Shown piece after piece: positions 44,559 to 53,470 of a DNA stretch of 64,000 nucleotides. The stretch spans positions 124,001 to 188,000 of the forward strand of contig NZ_QTTQ01000012.1 of the NCBI RefSeq assembly GCF_003384935.1, given 5' to 3'. Both the position numbers and the translations under genes were made by a program. The notes below the pieces were generated by a model, which ran no database searches, was not told the DNA's origin, and saw nothing but the letters and a program-made list of their open reading frames with translations. Positions within the stretch are counted from its first letter, which is position 1. The number at the start of each line of letters is the position of its first letter. The DNA comes from Lutibacter oceani. Lineage in GTDB: Bacteria > Bacteroidota > Bacteroidia > Flavobacteriales > Flavobacteriaceae.

Positions 44559-45458
44559 TTATAAATTGTCAATCAATTCTATTATAGATTCATATGTTTT
44601 TATATTGGAAAATTCTAAACACTCTGTTGATTCTTTAATTTTTGCTCCCAACAACCACAACTCATTATTTGAACTTGACAAAACCTCTTCTCTTACCTTT
44701 TCAATATATTCCTTAACAGTTAATTGAGTTGGCTCTACAGTTAAATAACTAATAAAACAAATAGAATTAAATACTTTTTGAACGTCGTTTAAATTGCTTA
44801 CCGGAACACTCTGTCCCAAATAAATAGACTGATAGCCGTGTAATAGAATTTCGAAATGCAAATACAGTAAACCTAAATCATGTATTTCATTCATTGGAAG
44901 GTATAATACAAAAACCTTCTCTAAATTAGTTGGTTTAGACAACTGTAATCTTTCAATATTAATCTGTATTTTTTGCTGAATAAGATTTGAAATAAAATGT
45001 TCATGTGCAGGTGTTATGGAATTAACTTGCCAAAGAATCCCTATTTCATTTAAAAAAGGGATGAAAACATTTTTAAAAATTTCTCTGAAAGAAGAATTAA
45101 CAACTAAATTATTATATGTTTCATTAAACATATTTTCATCAAAATTTAACATTGCTAATTTTAAAGAATTAGATGCCTGTTCATTAACACCGGTTTTAGC
45201 TACCAATTCTCTAACTTTTATAGCAATATTTGACTCAGACAATTCTGCTATCTTAGAAATTTTTAAACCATTATTATTTAATAATGCAACGTTTAACAAC
45301 TTTTGAAGATTTTGAAGATTGTAATATCTAATATTAGATTCCGTTCTATTTGGTTCTAATAAGTTATACCGTTTTTCCCATATTCTAATTGTATGAGCTT
45401 TAATTCCAGAAAAATTCTCTAGATCTTTAATTGTGAATTCGGACTTAATATTGTTCAA
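44559..45458 (-). CDS. MerR-family regulator with CarH/LitR-type B12-binding light-sensor domain
   Basis: 299 residues. MerR DNA-binding domain at about 8-75 (FTIKDLENFSGIKAHTIRIWEKRYNLLEPNRTESNIRYYN). The C-terminal domain has the adenosylcobalamin signature of CarH photoreceptors: Trp143, then nine residues, Glu153-His154, and E-I-H-D-L-G (191-196) with the lower-ligand His193. In CarH proteins AdoCbl holds a DNA-bound tetramer in the dark and light releases it, turning on carotenoid genes. The start is TTG 45458; no nearer ATG fits. It lies upstream of crtI on the same strand and has an operator over its own promoter. Confidence 0.9.
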   Translation of the reverse strand: MNNIKSEFTIKDLENFSGIKAHTIRIWEKRYNLLEPNRTESNIRYYNLQNLQKLLNVALLNNNGLKISKIAELSESNIAIKVRELVAKTGVNEQASNSLKLAMLNFDENMFNETYNNLVVNSSFREIFKNVFIPFLNEIGILWQVNSITPAHEHFISNLIQQKIQINIERLQLSKPTNLEKVFVLYLPMNEIHDLGLLYLHFEILLHGYQSIYLGQSVPVSNLNDVQKVFNSICFISYLTVEPTQLTVKEYIEKVREEVLSSSNNELWLLGAKIKESTECLEFSNIKTYESIIELIDNL

Positions 45459-45511
45459 AATTATTTGTATTTAATTAAACAAATATATAAACAAAATCCT
45501 TATAAACAAAA
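45451..45511 (-). promoter_or_regulatory. MerR gene promoter and inverted-repeat operator C
   Basis: Minus strand: TTTG (45511-45508), 20 bases, TATATTTG (45487-45480). Overlapping it is TTGTTCAAA (45451-45459), 14 bases, ATTAAACAA (45474-45482). The right half is exact, the left half has two mismatches to operators A and B. This points to autoregulation. The TTG start codon lies inside the left half-site. Confidence 0.6.
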
Positions 45512-45534
45512 AGAGCTCCAAAAAAGGAGCTCTT
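45506..45534 (-). terminator. carB terminator
   Basis: Perfect 9-bp stem AAGAGCTCC (45511-45519) / GGAGCTCTT (45526-45534). On the minus strand the stem end is followed by a short TTTTTG run, so the U tract is modest. Confidence 0.75.
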
Positions 45535-45554
45535 AACTTATTATGTAAAAATTT

Positions 45555-48407
45555 CTATTTACTTAAATACATTTTTCTACGAGAGTACAATTCATAAAAC
45601 TGGTCATCTTTTAAACTATCAATAAATAAAATACTCTCCCCTGTTGATTTCATTTCTGGTCCTAATTTTTTATCAACATTAGGAAATTTATTAAATGAAA
45701 AAACTGGTTGTTTTATAGCAAAACCTTCAAGTTTAGGATTAAAATTAAAGTCTTTTACCTTATTTTCACCTAACATAACTTTAGTAGCATAATTTACGTA
45801 AGGCTCTTGATAGGCTTTTGCTATAAACGGCACTGTACGTGATGCTCTTGGATTGGCTTCAATAATGTAAACAATATCGTCTTTAATTGCAAATTGAATA
45901 TTAATTAAACCAACTGTTTTTAAGGCTAATGCAATTTTTTTAGTATGATCTTTAATTTGTTGCATTACAAATTCACCTAAATTAAAAGGTGGTAATGTTG
46001 CATTTGAATCTCCAGAATGCACTCCACAAGGCTCAATATGCTCCATAATACCAATTATATATACATCCTCACCATCACAAATTGCATCTGCCTCTGCCTC
46101 AATGGCTCCATCCAAATAATGATCTAGTAATAACATATTATTTGGAATTTTGCGCAGCAAATCTACTACGTGTTTTTCCAGCTCTTCTTTATTTATTACA
46201 ATTTTCATTCCTTGACCACCTAAAACATAAGATGGACGTACTAAAATTGGAAAATCTAAATTATCGGCAATTTCAGAAGCTTCATCTGCTGTTGTTGCTG
46301 TACCATATTTAGGGAATGGAATATCTAATTCAACCAATAGTTCAGAAAAACGCTTTCTATCTTCAGCTAAATCTAACGCTTCAAAACTAGTTCCAATAAT
46401 TTTTACACCCCATTTATCTAACTTTTCTGCAAGCTTTAAAGCTGTTTGCCCCCCTAATTGAACAATAACACCTTCAGGTTTTTCGTGCTCAATAATATCA
46501 TAAATATGTTCCCAAAAAACAGGTTCAAAATATAATTTATCAGCTGTATCAAAATCTGTAGAAACTGTTTCAGGATTACAGTTAATCATAATAGTTTCAT
46601 AACCTGCTTCTCGAGCAGCCAAAACACCATGAACACAACAGTAATCAAACTCAATTCCTTGACCAATTCTATTTGGCCCAGAACCAAGAACAACTATTTT
46701 CTTTCTGTCAGTTACAACACTTTCATTATCAGCTGAACTTTTACCATCAGCAGTAATCATTTTATTTTCAAACGTAGAGTAGTAATATGGAGTTTGTGCA
46801 CTAAATTCTGCAGCACAAGTATCCACCAACTTATAAACTCTATTTATGTTTAATTCAGTTCTTTTAGTTTTCACTTCACTTTCTAAACAACCTAACATAT
46901 GTGCTATTTGCCTGTCAGCAAAACCTTTTTGTTTTGCTTCTAACAATAACTCATATGATAAATTTAAAAGATTTTTTGATGAAATTTCATTTTCTAAAGC
47001 TAATAACTCTTCGTATTGCTTTAAATACCACATATCAATTTTAGTAATTTCATGTATTCTACTTAATGGTATTCCCATTTGAATAGCATCATAAATTACA
47101 AAAACTCGATCCCAACTTGCATAGGTTAACTTATGAATAATTTTGTCATAATCTTTTTCACCTTTTCCATCCGCACCTAAACCATTTCTTTTAATTTCTA
47201 AAGATTGTGTTGCTTTATGTAACGCTTCTTGAAACGAACGCCCAATTCCCATAACTTCACCTACAGATTTCATTTGCAATCCAAGTGTACGATCGCTACC
47301 TTCAAATTTATCAAAATTCCAACGAGGAATTTTAACAATAACATAATCTAACGTTGGTTCAAATAATGCTGAAGTAGTTTTAGTAATTTGATTATTTAAT
47401 TCATCTAAATGATAACCTATTGCTAATTTTGCAGCAATTTTGGCGATTGGGTAACCTGTAGCTTTTGATGCTAATGCTGATGAACGTGATACACGTGGAT
47501 TAATTTCAATTGCAATAATATCTTCTTTTTCATCTGGACTTACAGCAAACTGAACATTACAACCTCCTGCAAAATCGCCAATAGAACGCATCATATGGAT
47601 TGCCATATCACGCATTTTTTGAAAAGTTGTATCGCTTAAAGTCATTGCAGGAGCTACTGTAATAGAATCTCCTGTATGAATTCCCATTGGATCCATATTT
47701 TCAATGGTACAAATAATAACTACATTATCATTACTATCACGCAACAACTCTAATTCATATTCTTTCCATCCTAATAAAGCTTTATCAATAATAACTTCGT
47801 GAATTGGAGACGCTTCTAATCCTCTACTTAATAATTCATCAAAATCTTTTTTATCATAAACAATAGATGCTCCATAACCTCCTAAAGTAAATGAAGGACG
47901 AATTACCAATGGAAATCCATATTCCTGTGCAATTTCTTTCCCTTTTAAAAATGACGTTGCAGTTGTTGAAGGCGCTTGACCAACACCAATTTCAATCATT
48001 AATTTTCTAAACTGCTCTCTATCTTCAGTAATATTAATTGCATCAATATCAACACCTATTAATTCTACATTAAAATCTTTCCAAATACCTTTATCATCAG
48101 CTTCAATACATAAATTTAAGGCTGTTTGACCTCCCATTGTAGGTAACACCGCATCAATATTTGGGTGCATTTGTAAAATTTCAATAATTGATTTTGTGGT
48201 TAATGGTTTTAAATATACATTATTAGCCAATGACGGATCCGTCATAATTGTTGCAGGATTTGAATTAATAAGGGTTACCTCAATTCCTTCTTCTTTTAAA
48301 GATCTAATTGCTTGAGATCCTGAGTAATCAAATTCACATGCTTGGCCAATAATAATTGGTCCAGACCCAATTATTAAAATCGATTTAATGTTAGTGTTTT
48401 TTGGCAT
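45555..48407 (-). CDS. carB: Carbamoyl-phosphate synthase large subunit, lacking the allosteric domain
   Basis: Makes carbamoyl phosphate for arginine and pyrimidines with CarA. Two ATP-grasp halves are visible, each opening with the same motif (IIGSGPIIIGQACEFDYSG and VLGSGPNRIGQGIEFDYCC), with NPATIMTDP and NPETVSTD repeats. The 950-residue chain ends shortly after LGPEMKSTGESILFI, where the E. coli protein continues with about 135 residues of MGS-type allosteric domain. That absence seems usual for Flavobacteria. carA is not in the window. Its own terminator follows. Confidence 0.95.
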   Translation of the reverse strand: MPKNTNIKSILIIGSGPIIIGQACEFDYSGSQAIRSLKEEGIEVTLINSNPATIMTDPSLANNVYLKPLTTKSIIEILQMHPNIDAVLPTMGGQTALNLCIEADDKGIWKDFNVELIGVDIDAINITEDREQFRKLMIEIGVGQAPSTTATSFLKGKEIAQEYGFPLVIRPSFTLGGYGASIVYDKKDFDELLSRGLEASPIHEVIIDKALLGWKEYELELLRDSNDNVVIICTIENMDPMGIHTGDSITVAPAMTLSDTTFQKMRDMAIHMMRSIGDFAGGCNVQFAVSPDEKEDIIAIEINPRVSRSSALASKATGYPIAKIAAKLAIGYHLDELNNQITKTTSALFEPTLDYVIVKIPRWNFDKFEGSDRTLGLQMKSVGEVMGIGRSFQEALHKATQSLEIKRNGLGADGKGEKDYDKIIHKLTYASWDRVFVIYDAIQMGIPLSRIHEITKIDMWYLKQYEELLALENEISSKNLLNLSYELLLEAKQKGFADRQIAHMLGCLESEVKTKRTELNINRVYKLVDTCAAEFSAQTPYYYSTFENKMITADGKSSADNESVVTDRKKIVVLGSGPNRIGQGIEFDYCCVHGVLAAREAGYETIMINCNPETVSTDFDTADKLYFEPVFWEHIYDIIEHEKPEGVIVQLGGQTALKLAEKLDKWGVKIIGTSFEALDLAEDRKRFSELLVELDIPFPKYGTATTADEASEIADNLDFPILVRPSYVLGGQGMKIVINKEELEKHVVDLLRKIPNNMLLLDHYLDGAIEAEADAICDGEDVYIIGIMEHIEPCGVHSGDSNATLPPFNLGEFVMQQIKDHTKKIALALKTVGLINIQFAIKDDIVYIIEANPRASRTVPFIAKAYQEPYVNYATKVMLGENKVKDFNFNPKLEGFAIKQPVFSFNKFPNVDKKLGPEMKSTGESILFIDSLKDDQFYELYSRRKMYLSK

Positions 48408-48493
48408 TTTTTTAAAATAAAATTTTAATTTTCAAATATCTATAAAAATTGAATATGTTATTTAAATAGTTTTCAATACTTATCAAAAGGTCA

Positions 48494-48528
48494 TAAAAAA
48501 AGGTGTTACTAAAAAAAAGTAACACCTT
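48494..48528 (-). terminator. rpmH terminator
   Basis: AGGTGTTAC (48501-48509) pairs with GTAACACCT (48519-48527), with a T7 run on the minus strand. It separates rpmH from carB. Confidence 0.88.
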
Positions 48529-48549
48529 ATGTATAAAACTATTGTTTCA

Positions 48550-48711
48550 TTATTTCTTTGGTCTTGCGTCTGAAGAAACACTTAATCTCTTTCTTCCTTT
48601 AGCCCTTCTTCTTGCTAAAACTTTTCTTCCTGTTGCACTAGCCATACGCTCTCTAAATCCATGTTTATTTCTTCTCTTTCTTTTTGACGGCTGATAAGTT
48701 CTTTTACTCAT
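48550..48711 (-). CDS. rpmH: Ribosomal protein L34
   Basis: A 53-residue, strongly basic protein beginning [20 protein letters not shown], continuing with [20 protein letters not shown] and ending in DARPKK. This is L34 of the large ribosomal subunit and is easily missed because of its length. It has its own terminator before carB and a strong promoter upstream. Confidence 0.98.
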   Translation of the reverse strand: MSKRTYQPSKRKRRNKHGFRERMASATGRKVLARRRAKGRKRLSVSSDARPKK

Positions 48712-48785
48712 TACAAATATCTTTAAAAATCGTGTTTCTTTAGTTGTTGCTTTTTAGGTAAAATTCATCTCCTTAAAAGCGTTGG

Positions 48786-48816
48786 CAAATATACAATTAC
48801 TTTTGTGTTTGACAAA
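48786..48816 (-). promoter_or_regulatory. rpmH promoter
   Basis: Minus strand: TTTG (48816-48813), 19 bases, TATATTTG (48793-48786). Full match in both elements and spacing, 75 bases before the rpmH ATG, so a leader of about 65 nt is predicted. Confidence 0.75.
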
Positions 48817-48902
48817 TAGATTTTAAAAAAAAATAAAAAATTTATTTTAAAGTCTAAAACAGGAAAAAATCCTATTTTTATAAAAATCAAATTTAGTGAA
48901 TT

Positions 48903-49781
48903 ATGTATCAAAAACCAATGCTTAAAGAAGGAAGTTTAAAGAATCAAGTTATTGTAGTTACTGGTGGCGGTAGTGGTTTAGGAAAAGCAATGTCAACTTA
49001 TTTTTTAGAACTTGGTGCACATATAGTTATTACTTCAAGAAATATTGAAAAACTAAACAATGCTAAAATTGAATTAGAAGAAAAAACTGGAGGAAAAGTT
49101 TTAGCTGTACAATGTGATGTTAGAAATTATAATGAAGTTGAGGTTGTTTTAGCTGAAACGCTTAAAGAATTTGGAAAAGTTGACGGACTTTTAAACAACG
49201 CTGCTGGTAATTTTATAAGTCCAACCGAACGTTTATCGGCAAATGCATTTGACACTATAATTGATATTGTTTTAAAAGGAAGTAAAAATTTCACCTTGGC
49301 TTTTGGTAAACATTGGATTAACACAAAACAAGAAAAAGCAACTATTTTAAATATTGTAACAACTTATGCCTGGACTGGCTCTGCTTATGTAGTTCCTTCT
49401 GCAACGGCAAAAGCTGGCGTATTAGCAATGACACGCTCCTTAGCTGTTGAATGGGCTAAATATGGAATTAGATCAAACGCAATTGCACCTGGTCCATTCC
49501 CAACTAAAGGTGCTTGGGATAGATTATTACCCGGAGATTTAAAAGATAAGTTTGATATGAAAAAGAAAGTTCCAGTTGGCAGAGTTGGTGTACATCAGGA
49601 ATTAGCTAATTTAGCTGCTTATTTAATGAGTGATTTTTCGGCATATGTTAATGGTGAAGTAATTACCATAGATGGCGGTGAATGGCTAAAAGGTGCAGGT
49701 GAATTTAATATGCTTGAAGAAATCCCTCAACAAATGTGGGATATGTTGGAAGCTATGATACGGAACAAGAAAAAAAAGTAA
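48903..49781 (+). CDS. SDR-family 2,4-dienoyl-CoA or enoyl-CoA reductase-like protein
   Basis: 292 residues. Classical SDR with TGGGSGLGKAMS, NNAAGNFI, and RSNAIAPGPFPTKGAWDRL, the last being typical of 2,4-dienoyl-CoA reductases. The catalytic Tyr position of YxxxK reads VVPSATAKAG, so the Tyr is not visible; the dienoyl-CoA reductases also lack the standard Tyr. Likely role in unsaturated fatty-acid oxidation. It stands alone on the plus strand behind the rpmH promoter region. Confidence 0.85.
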   Translation: MYQKPMLKEGSLKNQVIVVTGGGSGLGKAMSTYFLELGAHIVITSRNIEKLNNAKIELEEKTGGKVLAVQCDVRNYNEVEVVLAETLKEFGKVDGLLNNAAGNFISPTERLSANAFDTIIDIVLKGSKNFTLAFGKHWINTKQEKATILNIVTTYAWTGSAYVVPSATAKAGVLAMTRSLAVEWAKYGIRSNAIAPGPFPTKGAWDRLLPGDLKDKFDMKKKVPVGRVGVHQELANLAAYLMSDFSAYVNGEVITIDGGEWLKGAGEFNMLEEIPQQMWDMLEAMIRNKKKK

Positions 49782-49911
49782 TAGCACTATTAATAAAAAG
49801 CTAACTTTAGTATAGTTTGATTAATAATAATTAAAACTAATTAGTTACTTTAATAAACAGCAAGCAAAGAGAAACTTGCTTTTAAAATACAATCGCAACA
49901 CAATGAAATAA

Positions 49912-50493
49912 ATGAATATAACACCCGTTAAATCCTATTTTTCAAAATATATACCCTTGAATGAAGATGAAATTACATTTTTAGAAACAGTACTTATACA
50001 AAAAAATGTAAAAAGAAGACAATTTATACTTCAGCAAGGAGATATCTGCAAATACAATTCATTTGTTGTTAAAGGTTGCTTTAGAATGTATATGATTGAT
50101 GATTCTGGAAAAGAACATAACCTACAATTTGCAATTGAAAATTGGTGGATTTTGGAAATGGATAGCTTTTATTCTGAAGAGCCAAGTCGATTGAATATAG
50201 AAGCGCTTGAAAACTCAATAATTTACCAAATTAAAAAGGAAGACCAACTTAAACTATTTTTAAAATTCCCTAAGTTTAATCACATTTTCAGGGTTTTATG
50301 TGAAAATGCTTTAATAACAAGTCAAAGAAGGGTTTTACAAAATATAAGTTCAACCACAGAGGAACGATATTTAGATTTCATAAATCGCTATCCCTTACTT
50401 TCCAATCGCATTTCAAATGTACAAATTGCTTCTTACCTTGGTGTAACACCTGAATTTCTTAGTGTTATTCGAAAAAGATTAGCAAAATCTTAA
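49912..50493 (+). CDS. Crp/Fnr-family transcriptional regulator
   Basis: 193 residues with a cyclic-nucleotide-binding-like beta barrel (about 20-125, including RRQFILQQGDICKYNSFVVKGCFRMY) and a compact C-terminal HTH (ISNVQIASYLGVTPEFLSVIRKRL). No FNR-type Cys cluster is seen. The ligand and regulon are unknown. A hairpin AGCAAG/CTTGCT (about 49860-49880) in the leader may be a terminator of the upstream gene or a 5' UTR structure. Confidence 0.88.
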   Translation: MNITPVKSYFSKYIPLNEDEITFLETVLIQKNVKRRQFILQQGDICKYNSFVVKGCFRMYMIDDSGKEHNLQFAIENWWILEMDSFYSEEPSRLNIEALENSIIYQIKKEDQLKLFLKFPKFNHIFRVLCENALITSQRRVLQNISSTTEERYLDFINRYPLLSNRISNVQIASYLGVTPEFLSVIRKRLAKS

Positions 50494-50654
50494 ACTACAT
50501 TAATATTTTTTCTTAATCTACCTTATAGGTTTCACCCTTAAAAGTACGCTAAATTTGCGCTGAAATTAATTTTGATTTCAATATTAAACAATTTACAATG
50601 AAACAATTATCTTTTACTTCCTCAATCCTATTAAAACCCCTAAATATTTTTGTA

Positions 50655-51398
50655 ATGAAAAAAATTCAATTAATATTCATATTGTTTTTTTGTTTTCATT
50701 ACGGATACAGTCAAAACCTTGTGCTTAAGAAGCAAGCTTTTGAACTTCATAACGTTACAGGTGAAATAATTAAATTTAAGGGTAAAAAAGTATTAAAAAT
50801 TGAAAGAGATTTAAATGCCATTCCTTTTGATGTTAATAATCTGGAAGCAACTGTTGATGAACCACATTATGCAAGACTTGTTGATTTAAATGACTTTGAA
50901 AATGGTACTATTGAAGTAAAAATGTACAGCCAAATTCAGAATCCACCTCCTTATTCTGGAGTAGCCGGATTTATTGGAGTTTTTTTTAGAGTTAATGAAG
51001 ACGATACTGCTTTTGAGTCTATTTATCTTAGACCAAAAGTGGGACGAGTTGGTGACCAAAGACTTAGAAATCATACTGTTCAATATTTTTCCTATCCAAA
51101 TGCTAAATTTGCAACCTTACGAAAATCAAACCCTGGCAAGTACGAAGGTTCAGCTCCGGTATCACTTAATGAGTGGATTACAATGCGGATTGAAGTAAAT
51201 GGTGAAACCGCTGAAATGTTTATTAATAACTTAAAGTATTCTACTTTTATTGTAGATAAAATGTTAGGTAAAATTAAAAAGGGAGCTATTGGGCTTTATG
51301 TAGATATTGGTACAATAGGTTATTTTAGAGATTTAAAAGTTACCAAAAAACCATTAAAAGTTATTCAGGAAAATAGCGAAAAGGTAAATGACATTTAA
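50655..51398 (+). CDS. Secreted concanavalin-like (DUF1080-like) protein
   Basis: 247 residues from ATG 50655 with a clear signal peptide (MKKIQLIFILFFCFHYGYSQ); an upstream in-frame ATG at 50598 would place 19 extra residues before it. The mature part is one beta-sandwich: FENGTIEVKMYS, GFIGVFFRVNEDD, LNEWITMRIEVNGETAEMFIN, KKGAIGLYVDIGTIGYFRDLKV. This fits the DUF1080/laminin-G-like fold that binds sugars in Bacteroidota. A TAAATTTG at 50550-50557 matches a -7 element. A terminator follows at 51456. Confidence 0.75.
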   Translation: MKKIQLIFILFFCFHYGYSQNLVLKKQAFELHNVTGEIIKFKGKKVLKIERDLNAIPFDVNNLEATVDEPHYARLVDLNDFENGTIEVKMYSQIQNPPPYSGVAGFIGVFFRVNEDDTAFESIYLRPKVGRVGDQRLRNHTVQYFSYPNAKFATLRKSNPGKYEGSAPVSLNEWITMRIEVNGETAEMFINNLKYSTFIVDKMLGKIKKGAIGLYVDIGTIGYFRDLKVTKKPLKVIQENSEKVNDI

Positions 51399-51455
51399 TC
51401 ACGTTTAGAATAGAACACATTTATAAGTAGATTTCTTTATTTTTCAAGCATATTT

Positions 51456-51493
51456 AATCCTTCAAAATATAAAAATTTTGGAGGATTTTTTTT
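51456..51493 (+). terminator. Intrinsic terminator after the DUF1080-like gene
   Basis: AATCCTTCAAAAT pairs with ATTTTGGAGGATT (one G-U pair), followed by a run of Ts. Confidence 0.85.
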
Positions 51494-51708
51494 AAACTTC
51501 AAAAAAAGCAAACATTTAGTTTACCAAACTCTATAAAATAATATTTTAATAAAATTATTAAAACAAGTATTCAATTTAAAGCAATAATATATTCAAAATT
51601 AACCTCCCTATTCAAATTAAAGAAAAAAGGGTAAAAAAGCATATTTTTACACATAAATAGGTTAAATAATTACATATTTTAAAATTACTAATTTCTTAAA
51701 TTAGCCGC

Positions 51709-51716
51709 TAATTTTG
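51709..51716 (+). promoter_or_regulatory. Putative promoter -7 element of the phosphorylase-like gene
   Basis: TAATTTTG matches TAnnTTTG, 15 bases before ATG 51732. It overlaps the TTG at 51714, which is therefore an unlikely start. No -33 TTTG at proper spacing is seen. Confidence 0.45.
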
Positions 51717-51731
51717 AAAACAAACAAAACT

Positions 51732-53372
51732 ATGGTAAATGAATATAGCAAATGGCATCATCCATACAAGCCTGCCAAAAAATATGACAAAAAAGTAGCT
51801 TATTTTAGCATGGAGTTTGGTATTCACCAAGCTTTAAAAATTTATTCTGGTGGACTAGGATTTTTAGCTGGATCTCATATGCGATCTGCACATGAATTAA
51901 AGCAAAATATGATTGGTGTTGGGATGTTATGGAAATATGGATACTATGATCAGGCAAGAAATGAAGACCAAACACTAAGAACCGATTTCATAGAAAAAAC
52001 TTATAACTTTTTAGAAGATACAGGAATTGAAGTTGAAGTACCTCTACACGATAATCCCGGAGTAAAAGTAAGAGCCTATATTTTAAAACCTGAAATTTTT
52101 GGTTGTGTACCAATGTATCTTTTAAGCACAGATGTTGAAGGTAACGATCATATATCAAGAACTATTACAAATCATTTATACGATGCAAACGAGCTTACAA
52201 GAGTGTCGCAAAGTATTATATTGGGTATTGGTGGTGCAAAAGTAGTTGAAGCATTAGGTGGTGCTGATGTATACCATTTAAATGAAGGTCATGGGCTTCC
52301 TGCTTTTTACTATTTAAGAGATCAAGGTGTAACAAAAGAGCAATTTGCTTTTACAACTCATACTCCTGAAAAAGCTGGAAATGAAGAACGTGACGCCAGA
52401 CATTTAAACAGATGTGGCTTTTTTGGAAGAACACTTTCTGAAAATGAATTACGACAAGAAATGGTAAATGATGGTATGATTAATTATACTGTTTCCGCTT
52501 TAAGAATGGCTAAAAAATCGAATGCAGTATCAAAATTACATGCAGTAGTTTCAAATGATATGTGGAAAGGTTTTGAAGGAATTAGTGAAATTATTCCAAT
52601 AACAAATGCACAAAATCAAAATTTCTGGCAAGATGATGAAATAAAGAAAGCCTGGAAAACTAAAAGTGCCAAGAAATTTAAAGACCGAAAAAAAGAGCTT
52701 AAAAATGACTTGTTTGATGTTGTACTGAATCAAACTCAAAAAAGATTTGATCCTAATGTAATAACAATTGTTTGGGCAAGACGCTTTGCTGGGTACAAAA
52801 GAGCCGATATGTTTTTATATGATCTTGAACGATTTGAAAAGTTGCTTTCTAATGAAAAATACCCAGTACAAATTATTTGGGCAGGAAAACCTTACCCTTA
52901 CGATTTCTATGCAATTGATATTTTTAATCATTTAGTGAATTTTTCTAAAAACAGAAAAAACTTGGCGGTATTAACTGGTTATGAAATTGATTTATCTAAG
53001 AAGCTTAAATGTGGTTCAGATATTTGGTTAAACACACCAAGAATTACACGTGAAGCTTCAGGTACAAGTGGTATGACAGCTGCATTTAACGGCTCTGTAA
53101 ACGTTTCAATTAATGATGGCTGGATTCCAGAATTTGAAAAAAATGGTAAAAACTGCTTCGTACTTCCTGAACTGGATTATAAACGACCTGTTTGGGAACA
53201 AGACGAAGAAGATTGTGCAAATCTTTTTGATATTCTTGAAAATAAAGTATTGCCAACTTATTACGAGAAACAAAAAAAATGGCAAGAAATTGTTTTCGAT
53301 AGTATTACAGATGTAATTCCTGAATTTACTAGTCATAGAATGGCTGAACAATACTACAAAGAACTTTATTAA
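51732..53372 (+). CDS. Alpha-glucan phosphorylase-like protein (GT35, short type)
   Basis: 546 residues from ATG 51732 (MVNEYSKWHHPYKPAK). It belongs to the short GT35 branch: VAYFSMEFGIHQALKIYSGGLGFLAGSHMRSA, YHLNEGHGLPAFYYL, FTTHTPEKAGNE, WARRFAGYKRADMF, TREASGTSGMTAAFNGSVNVS. In active phosphorylases the residue after GTSGM is the Lys that holds pyridoxal phosphate; here it is Thr (residue 449). So glycogen phosphorylase activity is in doubt despite the name usually given. No other glycogen gene is adjacent. Confidence 0.85.
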   Translation: MVNEYSKWHHPYKPAKKYDKKVAYFSMEFGIHQALKIYSGGLGFLAGSHMRSAHELKQNMIGVGMLWKYGYYDQARNEDQTLRTDFIEKTYNFLEDTGIEVEVPLHDNPGVKVRAYILKPEIFGCVPMYLLSTDVEGNDHISRTITNHLYDANELTRVSQSIILGIGGAKVVEALGGADVYHLNEGHGLPAFYYLRDQGVTKEQFAFTTHTPEKAGNEERDARHLNRCGFFGRTLSENELRQEMVNDGMINYTVSALRMAKKSNAVSKLHAVVSNDMWKGFEGISEIIPITNAQNQNFWQDDEIKKAWKTKSAKKFKDRKKELKNDLFDVVLNQTQKRFDPNVITIVWARRFAGYKRADMFLYDLERFEKLLSNEKYPVQIIWAGKPYPYDFYAIDIFNHLVNFSKNRKNLAVLTGYEIDLSKKLKCGSDIWLNTPRITREASGTSGMTAAFNGSVNVSINDGWIPEFEKNGKNCFVLPELDYKRPVWEQDEEDCANLFDILENKVLPTYYEKQKKWQEIVFDSITDVIPEFTSHRMAEQYYKELY

Positions 53373-53408
53373 ATGTAATACTATTTAATAAATTAGTAAA
53401 CTAATATT

Positions 53409-53450
53409 AAAAAAGAGGCTGTTTTACAATTGTAAAATAGCCTCTTTTTT
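53409..53450. terminator. Bidirectional intrinsic terminator
   Basis: AAAAAAGAGGCT (53409-53420) pairs with AGCCTCTTTTTT (53439-53450) around the palindrome TTTTACAATTGTAAAA. It serves the converging phosphorylase-like and BNR-repeat genes. Confidence 0.9.
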
Positions 53451-53470
53451 AATAAACACTTCTTAAAAAA

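Larger units (their letters stand above)
51399..51731. other. Noncoding gap of 333 bases
   Basis: Holds the terminator of the DUF1080-like gene (51456-51493), a stretch of plain AT-rich sequence, and the -7 promoter element of the phosphorylase-like gene (51709-51716). No ORF or structured RNA is evident. Confidence 0.6.

Noticed and set aside
50583-50591. ATTAAACAA upstream of the DUF1080-like gene as a light operator
   Set aside because: Only one half-site; no partner at the 14-base spacing.
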